Shown here: positions 1-12,771 of the stretch, in pieces
Layout: each line of letters opens with the position of its first letter
Position numbering within the stretch: the first letter of the stretch is position 1
Source of the DNA: Cynocephalus volans
Lineage: Eukaryota; Chordata; Mammalia; Dermoptera; Cynocephalidae
Reading direction: 5' to 3'
Assembly (NCBI RefSeq): GCF_027409185.1
Contig: NC_084469.1
Span: forward strand, 100,813,835-100,877,834
DNA: 64,000 bases
Program-made: the position numbers and the translations under genes
Notes under the pieces: generated by a model
The model's input: the letters and a program-made list of their open reading frames with translations, nothing else
What the model was told of the DNA's origin: nothing
Database searches by the model: none

Positions 1-927
1 GCTCCAGGGGATGCTGTTCACATGGAGCACACAGTACATGGTGCTTCCTGGAGTTAAGCAGCCCCTGCAGACCCTAATGATTTCATAAACACAAAAGAGC
101 ACAGTAGAGGTTCACTCTGACGACTGCCGAGCCTCGTGATCTCTTACATTTGCATTACACTTTATCATCTACAAGAAGAGCCTCTTCCATTTTCTCTTTA
201 ACCGACAGAATGGCCTTATGAGGTAGGCAGAAGAGGTTTTACTACTCCTGCTTTGCAGAGAGGGAGACTGAAGCTCAGAGATACCAAGCAAGTGCCCCAG
301 AGTCACACAGCATGTCAGAACCTACAAAGTTTAGCAAGCTCATCAGCTCAAACATTGTCACTACCAAGTGCCATCTGTCTCCCCCTGTACTGATCCCTTG
401 AGAGTATGGCTGCATCTCGTCCATCCCTGTCTTCCCTGCCCCTGGAGATGTTTGTTAATTTGAGGGGGCTCAATGCAGGTGCAGTCCCCACACTGGTAGG
501 TTTATATCAATCAAGGATGTGGCTGATGTCAGGATGTGATGGGCAAACTGGGGGCTCAGAAGCCCCTCCAGACCTGACTGTCACCAGCCCAGCGCAAGCA
601 GTTGGAAAATAGCAATGACCGTAACTACCACAGAAACACAGCGTCTTCCCAGCACTCATCGCAGTGCCACATTGTCTTGTTCATGTTTGTTTCCTCACTC
701 TCCTGGCTGCATGTACTGGAAGTTAAGGTCCAAGAGAGAAGAAATCACCTGCCCTGTTCTCCACAGCACCCCCGGCTCCTAGCCCTGCACCTGGCAGAGA
801 GTCAGTGCTCAGTAAACATCTGTTGAATGAATGGCCAACCATAACCACTGCTGCGAACACTTCACACTTTATGAAACATGCTCTCACATGCTCCAATTAA
901 CTATTCCTTTGCGTAACAAACCACCCC
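1..927. other. Intergenic or intronic DNA, no gene seen
   Basis: No splice-bounded open frame or recognisable protein similarity was found on either strand. The only structure I can name is an old MIR fragment at about 225-335. The short open frames here look like chance frames. Confidence 0.5.
225..335 (-). repeat. MIR SINE fragment
   Basis: The segment keeps the diverged MIR core read in reverse: a pattern like 'gagactgaagctcagaga' followed by 'gtcacacagc'. This is the classic complement of the MIR 'ctgtgtgac...cctcagtttcc' region. It is highly diverged, as expected for an ancient mammalian SINE. Confidence 0.65.
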
Positions 928-1345
928 AAAACTTAATGGCTTAAAACAACAATGTGCTATTGTTCCTTACAATTCTGTATGTGGCCTTCATTTGGGTTCT
1001 CACACAGCCAGATGTTGGCTTGACTGAGCCGGACACTCACAGTGACTTACTCCTGTGGCTGGCAGGTGGGGCTGGCTGGGCTATTGACTGGGTGCCGATA
1101 TGTGACATCTCCATGTGTCTTGTGCTTTTGATAACATGGTAGCTGGATTCCAACAAGAAGATCCCAAGAGCAAGCATTTCAGGAGATCTGGGCAGAAGCT
1201 GCGTCTTGTGATGTCCATCCTCAGAAGTTCCAGAACATCAGCATCTTAATCTATTGACCAAGTCATTAAGATCAGTCCAGACTCAAGGGCTGGAAATTAC
1301 ATTCCACCTCTGGGGGTGACGAGTGGCATATGGGTATGAGAAGAG
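928..1345 (-). repeat. MaLR (MLT1-type) LTR, diverged
   Basis: It opens with 'aaaacttaatggcttaaaac' and ends in a 'ctcaagggctggaaattaca' stretch. This is the layout of solo MLT1 LTRs of the ERVL-MaLR group in antisense. It is heavily mutated with no internal coding region. Subfamily assignment needs an alignment to consensus sequences. Confidence 0.6.
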
Positions 1346-4300
1346 AAGGAATTAGTGGAGACCAGCTTTGAAGACTGTCACACCATCTGTCATTTCAATG
1401 TGCGCTCATTTCAAGCCATGAATCTTTACAGGGCACCTATCCTGTGCAGGCTCTCTAAAGAGCTCTGGGCATATAGCAATGAGCCCAACAGTCGTGTGTC
1501 TACTCTGTGCTGGCCCTGGGGAGGTTTGCTCTTAGATCCACCCTTTGCCCTCCCCTGCTCTGCTGTGTTTCTCAGGGGACTGCCCCCTGCAAGTGATATG
1601 CTGCTAGGCTCCCTTGATCACTGTTGGCCTCTAGCAAGGTGGGAGGCACTGATGGGAGGTTAGTAGGAAGGAGGAAGGGAGGACCCAAGTATCTCACTCT
1701 CTCTCACTTTGGGCAGCATTTCCTGCAGACGCTGTGTCCCCTCTGTGATCCCAGCCCCACTGGGCAGCTCTGGCTCCTGGGCTCTGGTGACACCACCTTG
1801 TCCCTTTGCCCCACCTATGCTAGGAGTTGTGGCAGCTTCCTGCTGCTGCTAAACTCTAGTGGTCCTCTGCTTGGGTTTTCAGCTCTTCCAACACCTTTAT
1901 AACTAATTCCCTATATTAAATTCCCTCTGTTGAGTTACCTGGCATGGGGTCTGTTTTCCTGACCAACACATGCCATTATGAGATTTGAGCATGGTTAGTT
2001 AATCCACGTAACCAACCTAGGAGGAAAACATTTGTATACTCTCATTTTCCAGAATAGGAAGCTGCAGCTCCTTATAAGGCTTGTCAGGAGAGGGGGACCC
2101 AGCTGCTTCTCTGGCTTAGAGCAGCCATTTGACCTTTTAGACCCCAAATCCAATAACAATAGCACAGACCTACTCAAACCCAAATTCTAGGATTAGCCGG
2201 AACCTGGGAAGTCCTTGGTGAAAGCCTCATCTCTGGATTGAAGCTTACCCATCTGTTTGCTGAGACTAGCTGCCCTCTGTACGCCGGCCCCAGGCACATT
2301 GTTAATGATGAAATTCACAGGAAGGGGCCTGAGGATTTGTCCTCCACCTGCTCCTCCCCATTTTGTTGGTAGGGGATATTGTGGCTTGAGCGAGTGTTAA
2401 CCCAGGATTCCAGGATTATTACCTTCAGTCCGAGCTTGGTGCTCCTTCTGCTATGGTCCATCCCTTTGCCAAAGACAGGGGTGGGAAGCAGGGGGCCTTA
2501 GGGCCAAAGACCTGAGTTCAAATCCCAACACTGCCGCTTCTGATGAGATAACTCCAGGCCAGATAGTGGCAATACTTTGATGTCAGAAGAACTCAACATG
2601 CTGAAGGGCTGGGAATTCACTGAAGGAACGTAAGGCGAGAGGGAGTGAGGGCATCCCAATGGCCCAGAGCACAGCCCCCCAAATCCTTTTTTTCTTCTTT
2701 TTTTTTTGGTAGAATTTTCGCACTTTCAAAACACTGTGCAGATCAAACAAAACCTAGCTATGGAGTGTCGTGTCAGGTCTGCAGGCTGCCAGTTTCTAGC
2801 GTCTGCACTAAAGAGGGACACAGAAGTTAGAGGCCCAACCCACGCCCATTTTCTGTTAGCGTGAGCTGTGGGGGTGGCCTGGTTTCTTTTCTCTTTTCCT
2901 AAGACTGCAGGGTCTCTCTGGGAGTTGCTGTTCTCTCTGTGGCTTTGTAAACTTTGGTTCCTGCTGAACTTTCCGTCTGCAGGTAGCTCATGGCACAGAG
3001 CCCAGGCCCTCGCATTACTCCATCTAAAGACTCCAGGCAACTTTCTCAGTTATTCTTATCTTCTGGTCTGTAACCCACCTGACTGTATGCAGATTTATAA
3101 AAATTCTTCCCATATTTGCAACTTACAAAGTACTATTAGCCAGTCCAAGTTGGAAACTAATACACCATTCCTAATAGTTAAGCCTCCACAATCTGGCTTT
3201 GGTTAAAACAAGTTTCCCTTTAGCAATGCTTTTCTACTGTAAATATTACATAGAAAAGGAGATGTCCCTTATCAGAGACAAAAGTGATCTGAGGATTTCA
3301 GTCTGAGGCTCCATTCCCTTCCAACAGAAAAGCAGAGCAGGACTCAACTCGAGAGAAGAGAGGGAAAGGCAGGCATTGGAGCGAAATGGTCAGTCCTTCA
3401 GCAGCTGCCATGGAGGTTGTTAAACTAGCCATTTACTGGGCTTTTTCGCTGGCTATTCCTGCACGTGCACATGCAGAAGTCCAGGTACAGAGGATTTCAG
3501 GTCTAGGAGAAAATTGAGATGAGCTGCTCGGCACCCACCTGGGCATCCCAGGTGTCTTGCTCAAAGTCCTATAATTGGATAACAGCAGTGGTTGAGATGG
3601 GCCCAAGTGTCCCAGTCCACAGCTTTCTCCCCTCCAGCAAGCTGATACACCTCTCATCAATGCAAAATGTACCTGGACTTGATTTGGGTTGGGTGGTATC
3701 GTTTAGCCAATTCATTCACTCATGCAAAGTTAAGATCCTGCTGAATACCAGGTCTCAGATGCAATGATATGAACTCAAAGAGGTGATAACCTGATCCCCT
3801 GGGAGATCCCAAACCAGAGGGGAAACAGACATGGGACAAACAGTTGCTCCAACATGCCCTTGGTGCTCTTGCTGGCAGTCGGGGAGGAGGAGGAAAATGG
3901 GGAGCAGGTCAAGAGGAGCAGAGGAAGTTTTGTAGAGGAGCTGCTTGTGCCAGATCTAGACTGGTGAGTGGCTGCTTGCCAGGCAGAGCTGCTGGACAGA
4001 GACCTCCAGGCTGAAGCAGCAGCCGTGCAAAGGCCCAAAGGCTGCCACAGCCTGGTCCTGTGTGAGACTGAGTCTTCAGGAGCTGAAGGGCCACATGGGA
4101 GAGACCCCAAGGGGAAGGCCTGCCATAGCCTCTCCCACTCCCTTCCACCCCTTGTTGGGGTGAACTTGTCCTCACAGCCGACCCATTGGCTCGATCCTGC
4201 TCTGAAGGCTTTCTCAGCCAAGAGGATGAAGCTCAGCAGGAAAACATCCTCAAGTCAGTAGGGAGGAAACGAAAAGAAAGAAGGAAAGGAGGGAAAAGCT

Positions 4301-6450
4301 GGGTAAGATAAAAACATTAAAGCAAGTGCCACCAAGTCTTTGGAGTTTAAAACCATGATCTCCTTCCCATCTGTCAAATCTGGGTGATAAATACCTACTT
4401 GGCAAAGCTGCTGTCAGAAGTCAGGGCGCCCTGAATACGAAGCGCCCGGCACATGGCAGACACATCATAAAGGGTGGCTGTCATCCCTAAGGCAGGCCGT
4501 GGACAATTGCAACTTAATAAAAGAGTTGAGACTATCAAGAGATGAAACTGTGAAATGCAGTTAAATGATCTAAAAGACACTGAATCCTCAGTGTGATAGT
4601 TATTAGGCCCTGGGAGAAAATGGAATAGAATGCAAATTATAGTTTTTGCTTTCTTGTTTATTTTTCAGTTAAAAATGAAGCAATGGACATCATGCAGACA
4701 TAACTGGGGATCCTCAGGGTGAGCCCAGAGCTGCAGCCCTCCAGGGGCTCTGGGAAGACTGTCTCAGGGAGACGGGAAGAGCAGAGTCTAGGACACTTGG
4801 CTGCCCCCTCCCCCTGTCCCCTAGCCCCTGCCCACTCTGGGTTTATGTGCAGGGAGAAGTCAGGTCCTTCGGAACAGGCCCAGGGAGCCACCAGCCAGCT
4901 CCTTCTCACCACACAGCCTCGGCTCAGCACCCCAGGTGCTGGGCTCCTGGGTGGAGTTTGAGATTCTACCATATGGTTGTCAGGATTCTGTCTGCTGCAG
5001 CCCCAGGGGACACCACAAAAGTCCTGACTGAGCCTAGGACATAGCATGGGGTGGAGGACAGACCCCAGTCAGTCCCACCATCATCCATACAGAATTGATG
5101 AGCCCTCCTGAGTGACCCTACACATCCCAACTGGACCTTCTTGCGGGGATAATGGACCCCTCCGCACACACTCACAGACGCATCCCTCTGGGCAAGGCTC
5201 CCTCGGCTTTGGTGCTCCAGGGTTTGCGGCTAAGTCTGGGTCCCCCTTTCCCAATCCCAGTCCCTTTGATCACACTATCAGCTACTTCTTTTCACCCTAA
5301 GGATACTCAGCTCTTTGGCCTGTCTTCACACGACCACCCCTACCCACTGTAGCAGACAGCTGTGTCTTATCAGAAGGAAGGCGGGCAGTGTGTTCAAAGA
5401 CATATACCCGTGGCCCTGGCGACCCCCAGCAAGTCCTGCACACTTGCTTCTCCAGTTTGCCACACAAGAGAGACAGGCCTCGGCTTAGCCCTGTCCTATT
5501 CTCTGAGTTAGCAGAAGGACCCTCTGACGACCCTCTTACAGTGTTGATACCCAGGAACAAGTGTGCTGTACCTATTTCTAGGGCAGACATCCCCTAACTG
5601 CGTACAAGGTGGGGTGATTAACTATCCTGCTTTGCCTGGGACTGAAAGTTTTCCTAGGATGTGGGACTTAAAGTACTAAAACCAACAGTCCCAGGCAAGT
5701 GAGAAAGGTTGACCAGCCTAGTGCAAGGGTGGGAAGATTTCTTTTTCCCTCTTCTGAATTTCCTGGAGAAGGTGGGGACTGTTTTCTGGCTGGTTTTCTC
5801 AGGCTAATCCAGCACCACCAACCCCTTTAGGGGGAAGATGACAAGAAACGGAAGGTTATGCTCGTGGTCACATAAATAGCAGTAGCGTCTTTGCCACAAG
5901 AAGAAAACATATGGGTATTGTTAGATGCAAGATTAAAAAAAAAAAAAATCTATGTGCACTTGCATATCCCACATCCAGAGGGCTACTGACAGAAACCTGC
6001 CAGAGATGAGCACGGCCAGGGTGGTGAGTCCACCAGGCAGCAACAGTTGAAGGAACTGAGGGCTTTCAGCCCCAACAGGGACCAGCTGACGTGGCTTTCT
6101 GCACCTCAAGGGCTGGACAGGGAAAGGGAGCAGACAATCCCGTGAGACCCCAGACATGGCCCCAGGCAATGTGGCAGAGGGACACAGAGAGGTATCCAAA
6201 CCCACTGGACCTTCCTTGGCCAGCATGGCAGCCACTGGCCACTCGTGGATTTTGAGCATTTGAAATGTGGCTAGCACAGCCGGGATGTGCTGGAAGGGTA
6301 GAATACAGAGGACTCTGAAGTTTTAATGTAGATTATATATTGGAGCAATGATATGTTGGATATAATAGGTTAAGCTATAGTAGTAAAATTAGTTTCACTT
6401 GTTTCTTTTTTACCTTTTTTTATTGCCTACTAGAAAATTTTAAATTAATG
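1346..6450. other. Unassigned non-coding DNA
   Basis: I read both strands and found no exon-like open segment with credible splice sites, no RNA gene and no young repeat. Diverged MIR-like text occurs near 4370-4460, and an A-run sits at 5935-5949. The sequence has ordinary intronic or intergenic composition. Confidence 0.45.
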
Positions 6451-6451
6451 T

Positions 6452-6893
6452 ATGTGGCTGTATTCACTTGCTAGGGCATCTGTGTAGCAAAGTGTCACAA
6501 ACTGGATGGCTTAGACAACAGAAACTTATCTCAAGTTCTGGAGGCTGGAAGTCCAAGATCAAGGTGTCGGCAGGGCTGGGCTCTTCTGAGGGCTCAGAGG
6601 CAGGATCTGCTCCCCGCCTCTCCCTGAGCTTTGCTGGTGATCTGTGGCTTCCTTTGCCAGTCCCTGCCTTCTGCTTCACGTGGCGTTCTCCCTGTGTCTG
6701 TGTCCAAATTTCCCCCTTTTTATAAGGACACAAGTTATACTGGATTAGGGCTCACACTGATGACCTCATTTTAACCTGATTACCTCTGTACAGACTCTAT
6801 TTTCAAATAAGGTCCCATTTTGAGGTACTAGGGGTCAAGGTCAAGGACTTCAACACATGAACGGGGGGGACACAATTTAGCCCAAAACAGTAC
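6452..6893 (-). repeat. MLT1-family MaLR solo LTR
   Basis: The stretch carries the familiar antisense MLT1 landmarks in order: 'caaactggatggcttagaca', 'tctggaggctggaagtcc', 'aaggtgtcggcaggg', 'tttataaggacac' and 'gaggtactaggggtcaagg'. It ends at 'acacaatttagccc'. It appears as one nearly full-length solo LTR with no flanking internal retroviral sequence. Confidence 0.8.
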
Positions 6894-7039
6894 TGGACAT
6901 ACTCCTGGTGGACAGTGCTGCTCTTGCTTATAAACAAGCTCATGAGCCTCTCTCTGTGTTCTCTCCGACACAACCTTCGAAAATGACCTGTCCCACCTCT
7001 GGGAGACTCAGGCAGAAAGGATTGATTTTGTGAATTAAA

Positions 7040-7265
7040 ATCTACACATTGCTTCTGAGCATCTACCCTATGCTAAGGTCTGCACTGGATTCTGAAACCA
7101 TGTGAGCTAGGCTCTGGAGTCAGACAGACACCACCTCTTGTTAGCAGGGTGCTTTTGGCAAGTTGCTTAACCACAGCAACGTCAGCTTTGTTTGCAAAAT
7201 TAGAATGGATGCTTAGCCCAAGATTTGCATGTCAATGCCTATGAAAGCTGTTGGCACATAGCAGT
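7040..7265 (+). repeat. MIR SINE
   Basis: MIR landmarks in sense order are 'gctctggagtcagacaga', then 'ggcaagttgcttaacc', then a 'gcacatagcagtc' end. The copy is diverged and non-coding. Confidence 0.7.
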
Positions 7266-7469
7266 CATCCACTTCAACCGCTGTGAGGAGTGAGGTTCCT
7301 GTCATGGGTAGTGTTTAAGCAGAGGCTGGATGATCTCTTCTCAGGGAGGCTGACACTGGTTTCAACACAGGAATGGGGTTGGGGCTGGATTGTATCCTGG
7401 GCCCTTGAGCCATGGACTGCAACAGAGTTTCCCCACCACATGCCCTTGGTCCCCGAAAGAGGGGGGAAG

Positions 7470-7600
7470 GGTATTGACATGCATTGAGCACCTGCCCCAT
7501 GCCATTGTTAGAAACGACTGTCTCTCAAGATGGACCACATGTCTCCATTTCACAGATGAGAAGACAGAGATCCAGGGCTGGCCCAGCATGACACAGATGG
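7470..7600 (-). repeat. MIR SINE fragment
   Basis: This is the reverse MIR pattern. 'gcattgagcacctgcccca' leads into 'tttcacagatgagaagaca', the complement of the cell-shared MIR 3' half. It is an old fragment. Confidence 0.65.
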
Positions 7601-7746
7601 CAGATGGTGCACCAGGACAAGCATGAAGGTTTGCCCAAGCCCAGCACTTTCTCCTAAGGTCCTGGCATCACAGAGATTCATGCTCAAGAGCACAAACTTC
7701 CCTGAGTGGTTTTAGAGCACCATGGATTCATGCCCTGGAAGGATCC

Positions 7747-8212
7747 TATATGAGTTTCCTGTGGCTGCTGTGATAAATTCCCACAAACTTGGTGGCTTCA
7801 AACAACACAAACTTTTTCTCTTATAGTTCTGGAGACCAGAAGTCTGGAATCAGTTTCTCTGGGCCAAAGTCCAGGTGTCTATAGGTCTGGTTTCTTCTGG
7901 AAGCTGTAGGGGAAATCCCAGTTTCTTGCCTTGTTTAGCTTCTAGTGGTCACCTGCATTCCTTGGCTTATGGCCCCTTCCTCCATCTTCAAAGAGCATCA
8001 CTTCAGTCTCTGCCTCCATCATCACATTGCCCCCTCATCTTCTGTAGTTACAAGGCTCACCTGAATAATCCAGGATAATCTCCCATCCCAAGATCCTTAA
8101 TTTAATCTTTAATTGCATCTTCAGTCCCTTTTGCCACGTAAGGCAACAGTTACAGGTTATGGAGATTAGGACTAGATATCTTTGGGAGCCATTATTCAGC
8201 CTACTACAGGCC
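7747..8212 (-). repeat. MLT1A-like MaLR solo LTR
   Basis: Antisense landmarks run in order: 'tgataaattcccacaaactt', 'agttctggagaccagaag', 'attccttggcttatggcccc', 'aatccaggataatctccc', 'cttttgccacgtaaggca' and 'gccattattcagcctacta'. A sense copy of the same kind of LTR lies at 41923-42415, so the two can be aligned. Confidence 0.82.
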
Positions 8213-8519
8213 TCAAGGACTGGCCAGACCAACCTTCTCATTCAAAAATGGGGAAACTGAGGCTTAAAGCATGGGCGTGCTTGGCCAAAGTCTCTCAGGG
8301 AATTGGTAACATGACTGAGTCATGGGCTGCCTGGGGCTGGGAGGTTGTGCCCACCTCTGGAAAGCACAAGAGGGCACCAGGACCACAACACCCCAAGACA
8401 ACAGGGTGGGAGGAGACCACCTAAACCCTGCTTGGCCTTTGCCTCTGGGCCATAGGGGGAGGGGCAAGCAGGTGCTTGGACAACGTCTGAGAGCTGCCCA
8501 GCTGGAGCATGCTTCAAAT

Positions 8520-9884
8520 CAGGGGTTTTCAAACATTTGGTCTCGCTCTTAAAACTTATAGAGGACTCCAGAGAGGTCTCGTCTATGTGGTCATGACTAA
8601 ATATTCACCATATTAGAAATTAAAACTGAGAAATTTTATATATGTTTATTAATTCATTTAAAATAATTCATAAGCCCGTACATGCTAACATAACATATTT
8701 TTAAGGAAAAAACAACAGCGTTTTCTAAAACAGAAAATTTACCGAGAAGAGTGCTCTTACTTTACGCTTTTGCAAATCTCTTTAATGTCTGGCTTAGTAA
8801 AAGAAGAATAATTCTGCCTGCCTCTGCCTTCAGTCTGTTGTGACGTGTTGCTTTGATTGAAGTACAAGGAGAAAATACCGCTTCACCAGATAAATAACTG
8901 GGAAAGGCAGGACTGTTTCAATTGCCTTTTCAGATAATTGTGAATATTTGTTTTTGATTAATACAACAATGCTTCACAGATGCTGGTTTCTTTAAACATT
9001 TCAGTGTGGAATCTGAAACCATCTCAAGGATATTTTTGCACTTCGTTATATTAAAAACCATTGGCGTATCTTGAATTTCGAATGGATCTTTTGTCCGTCC
9101 ACACCTTTGTGACATCAGGCTTTGGTCACTTGGAAAATACTGATTTACTGAATTACGCAGATCTTCCAAATGCTGACAAATTTCATTGTACAATATCAAA
9201 GAATCTCATTTATTATCACCTCCACCCTCATGTTGTAAAAGTCTTTCAGTATCGAGTAGCACATAATTATGGATACAAATTTTCCAAAATTCAAATTTCT
9301 CCTGAAACTTCTCAAGTTTTTTGTTGGCAACAAATACTGTCAATTGTTTTCTTTGAAGTGACAGGCTCACTTCATTCGTTTTCTCCCAAATGTCTGCCAA
9401 ACACCCAAGTCTGAATAACCGTAGTTTGCTTATCAGCTGTTCTTTCAAGGAGAAAGGGGATTCCATGAAGAAAGTAGTTTGCTCAGCTCACAGCTCAGCC
9501 CAGCTCCTGTGTGGACGAGGAGCATGCTGTGCGTGCTGGTCACGTAGGATGTTAACAAGACGTGCCCTCAGGGGTCAAGATTTAATAAAATTAAGAAATC
9601 GTACTGCTGCATCAAGGAAATAGTTAAGTGAAACCAGCCTTTTTGTTTATTCCTGCGTGGATACAAAGAATACAGTGACGGCCACTGCAGCACGGCGCCC
9701 CTGCCCTGACTGCCACTCAGGGACCTGCAGTTTTGCCCCCCATGGCTTTTACAGCATCATTGCAAATGTCAACACAACGAAAAAGGCAAATCACATCTAA
9801 TTTTATTATGGAAACAGTTCTGAGACTCCTGCAGGGTCTGAGACCTGCCCTCAGGGCCTTTGGGCCACAGTTGGAGAATCACTT
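8520..9884 (-). mobile_element. Fossil hAT (Charlie/ZBED-type) DNA transposon
   Basis: The left end starts with an 'aggggttttcaaac'-type hAT terminus. The right end near 9870-9884 ('ttggagaatcactt') resembles its inverse. Inside, the minus strand has long open stretches that read like the C-terminal half of a Charlie or ZBED-family transposase. About 9466-9206 contains 'LADIWEKTNEVSLSLQRKQ', the typical 'DIF.KLNELNLSLQGK' block. About 9199-8930 contains 'HLEDLRNSVNQYFPS' and then 'KDPFEIQ' and 'SDSTLK', corresponding to the usual 'HL..L...F..YFP' and 'W..NPF' blocks. The two pieces are in different frames, so the gene is broken. The N-terminal zinc finger and catalytic half are not recognisable. 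I see no sign of domestication. The family name is recognition only. Confidence 0.7.
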
Positions 9885-10164
9885 GGAGAATTTGATAGAC
9901 GTTCTGGTTCCGACGTTCCTCCTAGACGTCCACCCAACTCCTCCTGTGTCCAGCACGGCCCCTCTGCTCCCACCACCCCACCACTATCTCGCCTGCTTCC
10001 TCCTGGTCGGGGCTCCCTGCTGCACCTCCGGAAACTCCACCTGCCTCGGCCATGCATCGGGCGTGGTTCCTCCCTGTCAACACGTGCCTGCCCCGTGTCC
10101 CAGCCACTCTGATCTACGCTGCTTGCCGTGGTCCCTCTGGCCCACCATCTTCAGTGCCTACAAC

Positions 10165-10330
10165 TGGTAGGTTCAAGTTTCAGCTTCTCCATAATAAGTG
10201 GCCTTGGGTAACACATGTAACTTCTCTGAGCCTCAGTTTTCTCATTCATCAGGTCAGGAGGAAAGAGGCACCTGCCCCTGAGAGTCCACATGGGAAGTGA
10301 AGGAGACAATCCACATAGCACATGGCACCC
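10165..10330 (+). repeat. MIR SINE
   Basis: The sense pattern 'ggccttgggtaacacatgta' then 'ctgagcctcagttttctcat' is the MIR core with its conserved 'cctcagtttcctcat' motif. It is diverged. Confidence 0.65.
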
Positions 10331-11589
10331 AGGCAGGCCCCCTCACGGTCCTCTGCCACCTTCACTGTGACTCTCAGGGCCATGCAGGCATGTGCCAACC
10401 ACCGTGATTCCTCCTGTACCCCCTGACAGCCCCAGGGCAGGGCTGGCTGATCACTCACCCAGGTTCCCCGGAGGCCTGGGAGTTTAGGAGGGCAGAGAAG
10501 GGCCAGAGCAAGGATGCGGAGGGGTGGAGGCCAACCCAAGCACACTCTTGGGACCTACGACAGCGATGGGCTGTCTGAAGCTTCCCCAGCGGTCTCTGCT
10601 CCCTGTCCTCTGGACCCATCAGGGAGCATTGTAAGAACTTCACAGCTTTGTGGGGAGACCGTCGTTATTAAACACAGGTGGCCCTGTGGTTCACACTTCC
10701 TGTTGTGACCTTGCAGTGGCTGACCCTGCCCACACGGTTGCCTCATAAACATCTGCTGGCTAGCTGGCTCCTGCATGGGGTTGGCGGCTCACTCCCCCAA
10801 CTCCACACTGCTTCCAAGACACTCTGTGTTACACCACGTCATTCATTCCCGGCAAAAACAATGCTGCCAGGCCCATCAGTCAAGAGCAATCTAGAGACCA
10901 GGGCTCCTTGGCTCAGTGGAAAGCCCAGGCTGTTAGCTCACACTAATGGGGCCTCAGGGGCCGGCCACTGGGGTTGGTCCTTGCCTGGAGGATAGCGACC
11001 TGCTGGGGAGAGGGGTGATGGCATTTTTAATTCACTCCTCGCTGGCAGGCTGTGGAGAGAGCTTGAGCAGCGTATGAGAAGGCAGTGGGAGAGCTTGTGC
11101 AAGAAGGCCCAGGAGAGCTCACGTGGGCGTTGCCAAAAGCAGAGGGAACCTTGGATTGGAGACCTTCATCGTCCCTCGGAGATGCTGGCCCAGACCAAGT
11201 TACAGGCTTATCTCCCTTCAGTGTTCAGCAGCCAGTGAGGAAAGGGCTGTCATTGTTTCTTTGGCAGGGGCCCTCGTGTGTTGGATCTTTTCTCCTAGAT
11301 ATGGGGGCACTGGTCTTCCCAGAACCAGACCCCTTCCAGGGCATCTCTGTGCCCCTACACCCGGCTCAGGCTCGGCAACAAGGAGCTGCTCAGCTCAGCT
11401 TCTGAGAAATGGAATTCTGTGCACGGGACCTGAGCTTCCCACCATTTCCTTCTGCCAGAGGAAGGGCTGGGGAATGGATCACCCTAAGTGTCCAGAAAGG
11501 GGTGCAGGGAAAGGTAGGGAAGGGAGCCAAGGCTTGGAGAGTACTTGTCCTGGCAAGCGCTTTTGTGTTTACACATTGAAACATTTAGA

Positions 11590-11720
11590 TCTAATCATCA
11601 CCACAACCCTATGAGGGTTTCTATTATCCTCATTTATAGATGAGGAAGCGGAGCCTCTTGGAGACTGAAAGGTCTGACCGAGGTCACACAGGAGCAGGTG
11701 GCTGACCCAGGGAGGGAGGA
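11590..11720 (-). repeat. MIR SINE fragment
   Basis: The reverse MIR core is visible as 'attatcctcatttataga' and 'gatgaggaagcggagcc', followed by 'gaggtcacacagga'. Confidence 0.68.
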
Positions 11721-12622
11721 CACGGCCTGGACCTTGCCACAGTGTCACCTCGGCCTGCCCTGGGGGGTCACCACAGCAAGGCCCCCTGACACACCTGAGC
11801 GCCTAGAAGGCAGGGTCACCACCTTTCCCACCTATGCATCTCCCAGGTCACCTTTCTGCCTCGCTACAGTCAGGGCTTGCAAGTTTTGAATGACTGAATT
11901 AATGAAAAGGCAAAGAGGAAAGCTGGCGGCTTCACTTTTTAATTGCAGTGGGACGTGAATTGTGTGTCGCTATGAGAAAGACTTTATTCTCTTCACCAGC
12001 ATCTTCCCCAAAATGGGAAGAGCGTCCCACCCAGTTCTTGGAAGAGCGGCCCAGCGTCTCCAAGCATGCTCCACATGAAAGGCTCGTGGTGGCAGCAACA
12101 GAGGGACAGGGGTGGGGAGGGGGGTGCTGTGTGTGTTTGGGCTCACTCCAATGCCAGGAAATAAAAACTAAAATTAGGGAGAGAGCCACTTCAGATCAGC
12201 AGCAGATCGAGATATAAACCTCAATATTAAAAATGCTTTTCCTTATTACCGAACTGAGTTTCTGGCAGAGCCTGAGATGTCCTAGCACTTGTGTCTCTGC
12301 TTCTGGTTTTCACTTTGATTTTTAAAGGGAATTGGAAGCAGTTAAATATCCAGGCTGTGTGGGTGAAGAAAATGCTTGCAAGATTTACTCTGTGGGTTTG
12401 TTGTTGGATATATTTCTTCTTCTTTTTCTTCTTTTAAACATCTTCAGTCTTTCTCCACGTCTTGAGGCCTTAGACTCACCAAACTTCCTTCTTAGCTCGA
12501 GGGGTCAGTAGAGACTACTTGGCTTCGTGCCCTCATTTTATGGAAAGCCTCTCTGGAAGGCCAAAGGGAAGGTGATTGGCCCAGGGTCACTCAGTGACTT
12601 CAGGGACAGCTGGGATCAAAAC

Positions 12623-12771
12623 TTTTTTTTTTTTTTTTGGTCGTTTTTTCGTGACCGGCACTCAGCCAGTGAGTGCACTGGTCATTCCTATATAGGATCC
12701 GAACCCGCGGCGGGAGCGTCACTGCGCTCCCAGCGCAGCACTCTACCGAGTGCGCCACGGGCTCGGCCCGG
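12623..12771 (-). mobile_element. tRNA-Ile-derived SINE (CYN-like), full-length
   Basis: On the minus strand the element starts with a tRNA head ('gggccgagcccgtggcgcac'), has an internal promoter B-box-like 'gggttcggatcc', continues into a second partial tRNA-like unit and ends in an A-tail (plus-strand T-run from 12623). Near-identical 13-14 bp target duplications flank it: 'gatcaaaactttt' at about 12614-12626 and 'aatcaaaactttt' at 12772-12784. It interrupts an older MIR-like segment. Its head differs from the simpler copies at 24 and 44 kb, so it belongs to another subfamily. Confidence 0.85.

Noticed and set aside
3775-4261. Overlapping frames of 88-148 codons on both strands
   Set aside because: No splice context, no family resemblance and no codon-level pattern. 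Random frames in moderately GC-rich DNA.
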